The position numbers and the translations under genes are program-made. Below the pieces are notes generated by a model, which searched no databases, was not told the origin of the DNA, and saw only the letters and a list, made by a program, of their open reading frames with translations. Of a stretch of 64,000 bases of DNA, positions 42,684 through 49,861 are shown piece by piece (positions within the stretch are counted from its first letter, which is position 1; every line of letters begins with the position of its first letter). The stretch comes from Roseimicrobium sp. ORNL1 (GTDB lineage Bacteria > Verrucomicrobiota > Verrucomicrobiia > Verrucomicrobiales > Verrucomicrobiaceae), in assembly GCF_011044495.1 (NCBI RefSeq), contig NZ_CP049143.1, forward strand, positions 806,001 to 870,000. The letters run 5' to 3'.

Positions 42684-43250
42684 ATGATGAATGCAGGTAG
42701 ATTTGTTTCTCTTTGGAATGACTTGGTCAAGCAAGTGCGAATTCAGGCGGAAGCAGCGGGAGTACCCGAGGTTGCCGACGATTTGCAGCTGGTGAAGGCG
42801 CCACAGAGCCTGCTTTTAAATCCGCTCTTCCTACCGGACGCGGCACGATTCCTCGTAGAGGCAGGGCTTCCGGGAGGCTGTGCACCGTTCCTAACGTTCG
42901 AAGCGATTGCTCAGGGTCCCATTTCACTGACCCAGCTTCTCGATGATGACGAGGTTATTCCAACGGAGCTGTCGCGACTGGAGTCTTTCTTTGTTCTTGG
43001 TTCCGACAACTACGGCGACTCATTGTGTCTGGACGCCTCCCGAGGCGGCGCTATCGTATGCCTGAATCACGAGGACCGATTCCAGACCAGCCAGTTTGTA
43101 GCGTCCAGTGTCGCGACGCTTGCCGAAGCCCTGTTGCTCATCAATACCAAGGTCCCCTATTCGGAGTTCATCCGTCAACTGAGTCTGGTGGACTCTCCAG
43201 CCGCAAATGAGTCCGCGTATCTTCCGGTAGGGGCAAACCTGCCGGGCTGA
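42684..43250 (+). CDS. SUKH/SMI1-KNR4-like hypothetical protein
   Basis: A 188-residue soluble protein. The order LFLPDAARFLVEAGLPGGCA.., then ..SFFVLGSDNYGDSLCLDASR and ..GAIVCLNHEDRFQTSQFVAS..LAEALLLI resembles the SUKH superfamily (a loop of Asp/Asn residues before the strand, then a final helix). SUKH proteins are often immunity factors to toxins, but many stand alone, as here, with no toxin next door. The assignment is by eye and tentative. It follows the large fusion gene after 75 bases on the same strand. Confidence 0.6.
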   Translation: MMNAGRFVSLWNDLVKQVRIQAEAAGVPEVADDLQLVKAPQSLLLNPLFLPDAARFLVEAGLPGGCAPFLTFEAIAQGPISLTQLLDDDEVIPTELSRLESFFVLGSDNYGDSLCLDASRGGAIVCLNHEDRFQTSQFVASSVATLAEALLLINTKVPYSEFIRQLSLVDSPAANESAYLPVGANLPG

Positions 43251-43282
43251 ACTGCCATCCCATAAGCTCCCCTCCATATCTC

Positions 43283-43573
43283 ATGATCCGCCACACTGTC
43301 GTCTTCCGTTTGAATCACGCCGCAGGTTCCGCCGAGGAGCGCGACTTCCTTGATGCTGGACTGAAGCTCGCCGCTATTCCCGGTGTGGAGAAGTTCGAAG
43401 CCCTGCGGCAGGTCAGTGTGAAGAATCCCTACACGTTCGGCTTCTCCATGGAGTTCGCCTCACAAGAGGCTTACGACTTCTACAGCCAGCATCCGGACCA
43501 CGTCCGCTTTGTGCAGGAGCGCTGGATTCCTGAGGTGGCGGAGTTCATGGAGATTGATTATGTGGCGGTTTAG
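43283..43573 (+). CDS. Dabb (stress-responsive A/B barrel) domain protein
   Basis: A 96-residue protein covering one complete Dabb domain: MIRHTVVFRLNHAAGSAEER opens the first strand, GVEKFEALRQVSVKNPYTFG and FSMEFASQEAYDFYSQHPDH follow, ending with VQERWIPEVAEFMEIDY. These ferredoxin-like barrels occur as dimers in stress-response and small-molecule enzymes of unknown or various function. It starts 32 bases after the preceding gene and could share its transcript. Confidence 0.85.
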   Translation: MIRHTVVFRLNHAAGSAEERDFLDAGLKLAAIPGVEKFEALRQVSVKNPYTFGFSMEFASQEAYDFYSQHPDHVRFVQERWIPEVAEFMEIDYVAV

Positions 43574-43694
43574 GATCCGGGGGTGTTCATCACCTGTGAT
43601 TGGTGTTGTTGGTTAAAATGTCTTCAGCATCCGGTGCTTTTGGGAGCGCTGATGCCACAGGGCGTATGAACGTCAGGATGAGGATGCGGAATCG

Positions 43695-43909
43695 GTGCCG
43701 AAGGCCTTGGACTGCGTGCAGCCCTGCTGCCGCTTTCCTCAAGTGCAGCCTGCTGCACGCTTCATCGCGACGGAGTCGCCAAGTATTTTGGACGCATTAC
43801 CCCGGGAGCGAAGGTCACCATCGCTACAGCAGGCTGTAGACTCTGGAAAGCGGCAGCAGGGCTGCGCGCAGTCCAAGGACGCTGCGCGTCACAGCATCCG
43901 GATCTGTCG
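43695..43909 (+). repeat. Multi-hairpin REP-like element, copy 5
   Basis: Begins GTGCCGAAGGCCTTGGACTG and proceeds GTGCAGCCTGCTGCACG, GCGACGGAGTCGCC, CTACAGCAGGCTGTAG to GCGCAGTCCAAGGACGCTGC, GCGTCACAGCATCCGGATCT. Two bases change together in the CTACAGC/GCTGTAG stem (others have CCACAGC/GCTGTGG), a compensatory pair that argues for selection on the hairpin. It occupies most of 43574-44047, which contains no gene. Confidence 0.85.
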
Positions 43910-43923
43910 TGAATGGCACGTGA

Positions 43924-43953
43924 TACGCCGGCCGGAGGCCAGCGCTCCCAGGG
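43924..43953 (+). repeat. Short repeat shared with 35338-35367
   Basis: A 30-base unit (TACGCCGGCCGGAGGCCAGC and on to CTCCCAGGG) that recurs, inverted and with one change, at 35338-35367. It is next to the right end of REP-like copy 5, upstream of parB. Confidence 0.6.
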
Positions 43954-44047
43954 CTGCATTCGGCATTTCGCCTGAACAGGTCGGTAGCCATACCCCCTTT
44001 GCCACCGGGCTTGAGATTTCCGCAAAGGGTACTACTCTCCGCCTCCC

Positions 44048-44956
44048 ATGGCTAAACCAGCACTCGGCAAAGGACTCGGAGCATTGATCGGCAAGGCTGC
44101 CGCTCAACCGCCTGGGTCTGTGCCTGTCTCCTTCACTCCGCAGCCCGCGCCGGGCGAAATGGTCCGCAAAGTTCCCCTCGGTGAGGTGGTGCCCAGTCCG
44201 CTGCAGCCGCGTAAGGAGTTTGCGCCCGAGCATCTTACGGAGCTGATGGATTCCATCCGTGAGCACGGCATCATCCAGCCGCTCATCGTGCGCCTCGTCC
44301 ATGGGAAGCATGAACTCATCGCGGGTGAACGCCGTTTCCGCGCGAGCCGTGAGCTGGGTCTGAGCGAAGTGCCCGTCATCGTACGCACCGCCTCGGACAA
44401 GGACGTGCTGGAGATGGCGCTGATTGAGAACCTCCAGCGCGAGAATCTCAATCCCCTGGAAGAAGCGCAGGCCTATGTGCGCCTCGCCAAGGAATTCGGC
44501 CTGAAGCAGGAAGACATCGCCCAGCGCGTCGGCAAGAACCGCGCCACCGTGGCGAATGCCATCCGCCTTCTCGAGCTTCCTGGCGGCGTGCAAAATTACC
44601 TGCGCGACGGCAAGCTGAGCACCGGTCACGCGAAGGTGCTCCTCTCGCTGAAGAAGACCGAGGAAATCGAAATGGCCGCGGAGGAAGTCCTTCGCAAGTC
44701 ACTCACCGTGCGTGCCACGGAGAAGCTGGTGGAGAGCATCCTCAACCCACCCGCGCCGAAGCCCAAGCCCTCAGCTCCGGATGCTGAGCTCAAGGTGGCG
44801 CTGGATTCCATCCAGACACGCCTCACGCGCCATCTCTCCACCGGCATCGCCATCCATCACGGTGAGAAAAAGGGCAAGGTCGAGATCGAGTACTACAGCG
44901 TAGATGATTTGAACCGCCTGCTCTCCGCCATGGGATTGCCGGATGATGTCGTCTAA
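44048..44956 (+). CDS. parB: ParB/Spo0J-type chromosome partition protein
   Basis: A 302-residue ParB. It opens with KPALGKGLGALIGKAA, the usual ParA-contacting N-terminal motif, then the CTPase/ParB domain with PLQPRKEF.., GIIQPLIVR, and GERRFRASRELGL, MALIENLQRENLNPLEEAQA, and the DNA-binding helix-turn-helix (TQEDIAQRVGKNRATVAN-like: KQEDIAQRVGKNRATVANAI). A C-terminal dimerisation part ends the protein. It loads on parS and organises the origin region. Neither parA nor gidB is adjacent, and no clear parS site (TGTTTCACGTGAAACA) is visible, so parB stands apart from its usual partner. Confidence 0.93.
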   Translation: MAKPALGKGLGALIGKAAAQPPGSVPVSFTPQPAPGEMVRKVPLGEVVPSPLQPRKEFAPEHLTELMDSIREHGIIQPLIVRLVHGKHELIAGERRFRASRELGLSEVPVIVRTASDKDVLEMALIENLQRENLNPLEEAQAYVRLAKEFGLKQEDIAQRVGKNRATVANAIRLLELPGGVQNYLRDGKLSTGHAKVLLSLKKTEEIEMAAEEVLRKSLTVRATEKLVESILNPPAPKPKPSAPDAELKVALDSIQTRLTRHLSTGIAIHHGEKKGKVEIEYYSVDDLNRLLSAMGLPDDVV

Positions 44957-45002
44957 GAGCAGCGGTCCTCATCTTCATCTTCCCTTTCACACTCCTCGCT
45001 TG

Positions 45003-45476
45003 ATGTTTCCCCAGCACCCTTTGCATCGCAGTCTCTCCCTTTTGGCAGTGGCACTTCTGGCGCTGGTGCTGATTCCGTCCTGTGGAGCCGACACGCCGAA
45101 GCACCCGGATGACACCAACATCCGCGCGTTTCTCGACCGTTACTTCTCCACCTGGTCAGCCCAGGACATGGAGGGTTATGGAGCTTGCTTCGATTCCCAG
45201 GCCCGCATCCTGTTCGTCGACAAGGATGGCTCTGTGATGACCCAGGGTCTCACCGATTTCCTGCACGGCCAAAAGCTCGGCCATCAGCAATCCAGCGTGC
45301 CGATGGTGGAGAAGCCGCTCACCAAGGAGATCATGGGTGATGGGCGGGTCGTGCAGGCGAAGGTGACTTGGCTGCTGACCAAAGGCTCAAGTGAGACGCG
45401 TGGCACTGATTATTTCACCCTCAAGCGCGAGGGGCAGGGCTGGAAGATAGTCGCACTTGTCTTTAACAACGATTGA
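45003..45476 (+). CDS. SnoaL-like (NTF2-fold) lipoprotein
   Basis: A 157-residue protein starting at the ATG at 45003. The signal sequence SLSLLAVALLALVLIPSCGA ends in a lipobox-type SCG, so it is probably lipid-anchored. The mature part matches the NTF2/SnoaL-like pattern: NIRAFLDRYFSTWSAQDMEG, YGACFDSQARILFV, and TLKREGQGWKIVALVFNND. The fold binds small hydrophobic ligands or serves as an enzyme; no catalytic residues can be named here. The longer frame from 44943 overlaps parB and is not believed. Confidence 0.75.
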   Translation: MFPQHPLHRSLSLLAVALLALVLIPSCGADTPKHPDDTNIRAFLDRYFSTWSAQDMEGYGACFDSQARILFVDKDGSVMTQGLTDFLHGQKLGHQQSSVPMVEKPLTKEIMGDGRVVQAKVTWLLTKGSSETRGTDYFTLKREGQGWKIVALVFNND

Positions 45477-45551
45477 GGCAGGCTTTGCTGGTGACAAGAC
45501 ACACGTTCTTCCTGCTTGGCGTGCGAACCAATCGCAGGCAGGTTCTTCACA

Positions 45552-46964
45552 GTGAACTGGGATGACTTTCAGCAGGTCGCACGTGTTCGTGCCGTCGAAG
45601 AGACGGACGGGGACGCGCGCATCTGGGACAGCAACGCCCGCCGCGCAGGCACGGAGGAAGCGAAGCGCGTGTCCGGCTCCAATGTCGCGGCCTTCCTCTG
45701 CCGGCGCGCCAAAGCTTTGCTGACACGGACCAAGGAACCGGTGGAGGCCGTGCTCAGCATGCCGGTGGTACCCGGCTGGTTCGTCAGCACGGGATTGGTC
45801 GCAGCCTTTGGCCTCGGCTGGGCGCTGTCGGCAGTGGGGCAGGAGCGGGAGATCAATCTCCTCGCGCTGCCGCTCATGGGCATCCTCGCGTGGAATGCCA
45901 TCGTGGTGATCATCAGCCTTGTTGCTCTCCTGCGTCCCTCTCGCGGGAATGTCAAAAGGACCCGTGTGGAGCAGTTCTTCCAGCGCATCTCCGCGTGGAA
46001 ATCTCCCTCCGCGCAGAATGTCGTGGCGCGCCTCCCGCAGAGGGCTCGGGAGAGATTTCAGGAGCTGGCGAGCATGCCTTGGAGGGCGAGACTGACTTCG
46101 CGGTTCCGGGTGTGGTTGCATGTGGGCGCGGCGTTGATCGCCATCGGAAGTACCGCAGGCATGTTTGCGCGAGGCTGGTCGCGCGACTACCGCGCGGTAT
46201 GGGAGAGCACCTTGCTGGAGGCGAATGGCGCCTCACGTTTCCTCGGCGCCCTCTTTGCTCCGGCGTCCGATGTCACCGGCATTCATGTCCCGCTGGAGAA
46301 GATTCCAGGCATGCAGCGGGTGGAGGGCAGGGATGCGCTGCACCCGGATTCCGCGCGCGACTGGATCATTCTGTACGGCGCCACGCTAGGCCTGCTGGTG
46401 GTGCTGCCGCGCTTCCTTCTCCTGCTGCTGGAGTCGGTACATACGCGTGCCATTCCACGACGCGCCTTGCAGAGTGTGGAATGGCAGACCTACGCCCGGC
46501 GTCTGCTTTCGCTGGTGGAGGGTGCGGGCGCACCTGCTCAAATTCTGACGCACGGTCTCTCCGCGGATGCGGCATCGCAGGACCGCTGGCGGCAGTGGGC
46601 GCACCTGCACTGGCGTGATGTGGGACATGTGGATTTCCAGGCCGTGCCGGTGGGTGCGGAGACGGAATTCATCGAGACGTGGCAGTCTGCCGCACCACGA
46701 GTGCTGCTGGTGTTTAACATGTCCAATGTTCCCGAGTCTGAAATCCAGCGTGAGCTGGCGGAGGGCATCATCGCGAAGCTGCATGCCAGTCTCTCTTCGG
46801 CGCCCTTGTTGCTGGCGCTCGATGGAAGGGAACTGCGCCAGCGCTGGGCAGGATTTGCAGATGGAGAGTCACGATTGTCCGAGCGCCTGGCATCGTGGCG
46901 TGAGATTATGAATGGTCTGCCCGTGGAATGGTTGCAGGCGGAGGTGGAGATGGGAACTCGATGA
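45552..46964 (+). CDS. DUF2868 membrane protein
   Basis: A 470-residue protein with helices at about 70-90 (PGWFVSTGLVAAFGLGWALS), 95-120 (LLALPLMGILAWNAIVVIIS), 195-215 and 280-300. Its C-terminal half is soluble and ends in RQRWAGFADGESRLSERLAS. The pattern and the DUF3482 GTPase next door fit DUF2868, a family of unknown function whose genes are usually paired with DUF3482. The start is uncertain: a GTG at 45552 (VNWDDFQQ) has AGG nine bases upstream, and a TTG at 45516 is the alternative. The two proteins may form a membrane-bound GTPase system. Confidence 0.8.
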   Translation: MNWDDFQQVARVRAVEETDGDARIWDSNARRAGTEEAKRVSGSNVAAFLCRRAKALLTRTKEPVEAVLSMPVVPGWFVSTGLVAAFGLGWALSAVGQEREINLLALPLMGILAWNAIVVIISLVALLRPSRGNVKRTRVEQFFQRISAWKSPSAQNVVARLPQRARERFQELASMPWRARLTSRFRVWLHVGAALIAIGSTAGMFARGWSRDYRAVWESTLLEANGASRFLGALFAPASDVTGIHVPLEKIPGMQRVEGRDALHPDSARDWIILYGATLGLLVVLPRFLLLLLESVHTRAIPRRALQSVEWQTYARRLLSLVEGAGAPAQILTHGLSADAASQDRWRQWAHLHWRDVGHVDFQAVPVGAETEFIETWQSAAPRVLLVFNMSNVPESEIQRELAEGIIAKLHASLSSAPLLLALDGRELRQRWAGFADGESRLSERLASWREIMNGLPVEWLQAEVEMGTR

Positions 46965-47120
46965 GAAGAATCTACCGCTGCCGACAGCCACGAGCTGCGA
47001 TGATGTCGCGTGTGATTGTTGTAGGACCTTTGGCCGTCTCATGTCGCATTGACGAAGCCGCGCCCTGTGGCAATGCATGGTGTTCAACTGTTTTTCTGAC
47101 TGCTCTCGCTCCGCACTGAC

Positions 47121-48566
47121 GTGGCTTCCATCACCCTCAGCCTCATTTCCCATACGAACGCGGGCAAGACCACGCTCGCGCGGACGCTGTTGCGTCGTGA
47201 TGTGGGAGAGGTGCGGGATGCGGCGCACGTCACGCTTTTCAATACCTCCTACACCTTGATGGAGACGGAGGATGCGTCCCTCGTGCTGTGGGACACACCC
47301 GGCTTCGGGGATTCCGCGCGCCTGCTGAAGAGATTGCAGCGCATGGATCGCCCGCTCGTCTGGTTCTTCAGCCAGATGTGGGATCGCATCACGGACAAGC
47401 CCTTCTGGTGCAGCCAGCAGGCCCTCGGCAATGTGCGCGAGGAGGCAGACGTGGTGCTCTACCTGGTGAATGCCAGCGAGTCACTCGCCGGCGGCACGTT
47501 TGTAGAAGCGGAGATGGAAATCCTCGGCTGGCTCGGCAAGCCGGTGCTGGTGCTGCTGAATCAGACCGGCGTCCCGCGCCCCATGGAGGAGGAGGCTGCG
47601 GAGGAGCGCCTGTGGCGCAATCACCTCACGAAGTTCCCCATCGTGAAATCCGTGCTGAACATGGATGCCTTCTCCCGCTGCTGGGTGCAGGAGGGCGAAC
47701 TGATGCGCGCCATCGCCGAAGTCCTTCCAGTGGAAAAGAAGGATGACTTCGCCATCGTGGAGAAGGCGTGGAACACGCGGAACGAAGACGTGTTCCGCAA
47801 GTCCATGCGTGCCCTCGCGCATCAGCTCACGGCGAATGCGCTCGATGGAGTGCCCGTGAAACCGGTCGGCTTCCTGGAGAAGTCCCTGCGCAGCGTGGCG
47901 GATGCCTTGCACGTGCCCATGCCGGAAGCGGATGCTGAGCGTGCTGCAGCACGGCAGAAGCTGTGTGAATCCCTTTCCGCCCGCATGGAGCAGACGGTGA
48001 ATGAACTGCTCGCGCTGCACGGACTGGAGGGCGATGCCGGTCGCGAACTGCTGGAAGCAGCGCAGACGGACTTCTCCGAGCCGCAGAAGATGGATGTTGC
48101 AGCCACTAGCCTCGTGAGCGGCGCGGTGAGCGGTGGGCTTGCGGGATTGATTGCCGACCTCAAGGCTGGCGGTCTCACCTTTGGTGGTGGCGCCCTGGTC
48201 GGTGCGGTGATTGGCGTGTTCGGCAGCTACCGTTTGATCAAGGCCTTCAATCTCGATCGCGGTGAAGACAACAAGCTTCACTGGAGTCGTGAACATTTCC
48301 GTGAGCAGGTGAAGCTCGCGCTGCTCAGCTACCTTGCCGTGGCGCACTTCGGACGCGGACGTGGCGCATGGAAGCGTGATCCGCGTCCCGCGCACTGGCA
48401 GGAGCAGGTGAGTCAGCTCGTGGACAATGCCAAGGCGCGCGTCGACTCCATCTGGAAGCACTCATCCCGTGCCGACGTCGGCGTGGCGAGTGTGAATGAG
48501 GAAGTGGAGACGATGATGCGCGAGCTCGGCGACACCACGTTGAAGAAGCTGTACCCGGCACACTGA
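47121..48566 (+). CDS. DUF3482-type GTPase
   Basis: A 481-residue protein with an N-terminal GTPase domain: P-loop SHTNAGKTTLARTLL (about residues 11-24), WDTPGFGDS (G3) near 57, and NQTG in place of the usual NKxD near 146. The C-terminal part has two hydrophobic stretches with Gly-rich repeats (SLVSGAVSGGLAGLIADL and TFGGGALVGAVIGVFGSY, about 335-375), as in DUF3482 proteins, then a soluble end. It starts at a GTG. The substitution in the G4 motif could alter base selectivity. It follows the DUF2868 gene by 157 bases; the two usually occur together. Confidence 0.85.
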   Translation: MASITLSLISHTNAGKTTLARTLLRRDVGEVRDAAHVTLFNTSYTLMETEDASLVLWDTPGFGDSARLLKRLQRMDRPLVWFFSQMWDRITDKPFWCSQQALGNVREEADVVLYLVNASESLAGGTFVEAEMEILGWLGKPVLVLLNQTGVPRPMEEEAAEERLWRNHLTKFPIVKSVLNMDAFSRCWVQEGELMRAIAEVLPVEKKDDFAIVEKAWNTRNEDVFRKSMRALAHQLTANALDGVPVKPVGFLEKSLRSVADALHVPMPEADAERAAARQKLCESLSARMEQTVNELLALHGLEGDAGRELLEAAQTDFSEPQKMDVAATSLVSGAVSGGLAGLIADLKAGGLTFGGGALVGAVIGVFGSYRLIKAFNLDRGEDNKLHWSREHFREQVKLALLSYLAVAHFGRGRGAWKRDPRPAHWQEQVSQLVDNAKARVDSIWKHSSRADVGVASVNEEVETMMRELGDTTLKKLYPAH

Positions 48567-48681
48567 TTCATCCCGGCAATGACACGGTATCCGTGTGATG
48601 TGCATGATGATCCGCCGCATCGATGCGCGCGATGTTCATCATCATGAATGCTTGAGCATCACGCGGAGGAACATCATCACC

Positions 48682-48716
48682 AAAAAAAAGCTCTCCGGTC
48701 TTTCGACCGGAGAGCT
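48682..48716 (-). terminator. Strong intrinsic terminator, minus strand
   Basis: AGCTCTCCGGTC (48689-48700) and GACCGGAGAGCT (48705-48716) form a perfect 12-bp stem with a TTTC loop. On the minus strand it is followed by TTTTTTTT. As the plus strand has no T-run after it, the signal works for minus transcription. Confidence 0.85.
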
Positions 48717-48808
48717 AGCGATCCAGCAACCAATACGAGGATCGGAACGAAAGGGTACAACAAACGGGTTGCGACCAATCGGCCTGCCAAACGTGAGTCC
48801 GCACAGAC
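48682..48808 (-). ncRNA. Candidate small RNA with own promoter and intrinsic terminator
   Basis: The minus strand has a strong promoter (TTGACG, 16-base spacer, TATGAT) at 48815-48842 and, about 95 bases downstream of the expected start near 48808, a perfect 12-bp hairpin followed by eight T residues. The transcript would be about 125 bases and does not join any gene downstream on that strand (the nearest is on the opposite strand). A 64-residue frame (48715-48909) ends inside the terminator stem but starts upstream of the promoter; its inner ATG lies in the -10 box, so it cannot be translated from this transcript. No similarity to 6S, SRP, RNase P or tmRNA is seen. The class is unknown. Confidence 0.6.
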
Positions 48809-48814
48809 AGTCGA

Positions 48815-48842
48815 ATCATAAAATCTTTTGGGAAGGCGTCAA
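48815..48842 (-). promoter_or_regulatory. Sigma70-type promoter of the candidate small RNA
   Basis: On the minus strand, TTGACG (48837-48842) and TATGAT (48815-48820) are separated by 16 bases in an AT-rich context. Both boxes differ from consensus at one base. Transcription should start near 48808-48811. Confidence 0.6.
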
Positions 48843-49390
48843 TTGCAGGGGGGGACTTTTTCAAAAACAGACTCTCATTCTCAGTTTTGAGAGGGTGCAA
48901 CACACCCATTTTACGAAAATTTTAGGATTTTTCCGTTTGACAGGGGTGCCAGAAGAAAGATTTGGCCCGGAAAAATCATTTATTCATGGAGAAATTTCAC
49001 ATTTCTTTACCGTCCAACTTGGCGTGGGGGGCGTAACCGGTAGCCCTGAAATGCCTCGAAAAGAGGTGACTGACGAGTTTTGAGGCAAGCCGGCGGGGAG
49101 GGGCGGATGCGGCAAATCCCGAGTTTCGGCGATGACCTTCGCGGCGGTGCATCCCGGTTTGTGAGGTTCGTCCGAGAGGTTCACATTTCACAGTCATCGT
49201 GCTTGTCGTTTAGATCTCTTCGCGATCATTGACTGCATTCCAACGGGGATGACATGTGTGCGCGACTCAATATTGAAATCGTGATGCGAGCATCCATTCG
49301 TCACGCAGATGGGTGCATTTTCCAACGCGTTGTTGAAGCGTTTTCGGTTCGCGACGTTCTTCCATGCAAACGTCCCTCCTCCAACAATGC

Positions 49391-49562
49391 GGTAGGGATG
49401 TGCTCCTGCGCGTCCCACTTCAGGTGGGCGGAGGCGGTGCGGAGCTTTGGCGTGAAATCGCCTGCGACGTTGCAGCAACCCACTGCCTCCGCCCGCTATA
49501 TGCGGACGCGCAGGAGCGCATCCCTACCGTCCATTTTTGGGAGAGGGAGGCTTTCGTCCGGG
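49391..49562 (+). repeat. Nested palindromic repeat family B, copy 2
   Basis: Outer arms GGTAGGGATGTGCTCCTGCG (49391 on) and CGCAGGAGCGCATCCCTACC (to 49528), with inner arms GTGGGCGGAGGCGGTGCGG and CCACTGCCTCCGCCCGC, match copy 1 at 8618. The right flank TCCATTTTTGGGAGAG continues the likeness. Same orientation as copy 1. Confidence 0.8.
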
Positions 49563-49861
49563 GCGAGTGGCGCATCATGTTCTCGGCCTGAATCTTTAAG
49601 TGCCGAATCCGAAATCCGGAAAAAGTGCTCTGCGTCCCGTCCAAAACGTACCTCCCCGGTAGTTCAAATCACGTCCCTCTCCCGTGTCCTGCGCGGGAGG
49701 GTTCCCACCCTGCGTCAGACATGCTGCCTCTGATAGATTTCTCCCAGACCTCCCGTTCCTTCGCTCCGCGTTGCGGCGCTCGGACCGGTTTGCGCTTTTG
49801 GTTGAAGTCGTTAGGCGCCCCGTGTTGAGTTTTGCCCCGCCGTTTTTCCCACCAATCCGTC

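Larger units (their letters stand above)
48567..49861. other. Long gene-poor, AT-richer interval
   Basis: About 1.3 kb without a convincing protein gene. The base composition is visibly lower in GC than the flanks up to about 49200. It contains the candidate small RNA (48682-48808) with its promoter and terminator on the minus strand, and palindrome family B copy 2 at 49391. A 162-residue frame at 48595-49083 (+) and a 64-residue frame at 48715-48909 (-) are present but look accidental. The part from 49560 to 49861 is probably the leader of the PQQ-like gene. Confidence 0.6.

Noticed and set aside
6476-43909. Recurring hairpin units taken as a possible CRISPR array
   Set aside because: Copies are dispersed over 37 kb, in both orientations, longer than CRISPR repeats and without regular spacers or cas genes.
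48715-48909. 64-residue frame on the minus strand over the candidate small RNA
   Set aside because: The stop lies in the terminator stem and the start lies upstream of the promoter, so it does not fit the transcript; a longer transcript could still carry it, so this is not fully excluded.
48595-49083. 162-residue frame on the plus strand
   Set aside because: No domain, low-GC stretch with a composition unlike the neighbouring genes, no ribosome site, and it crosses the strong hairpin at 48689-48716.
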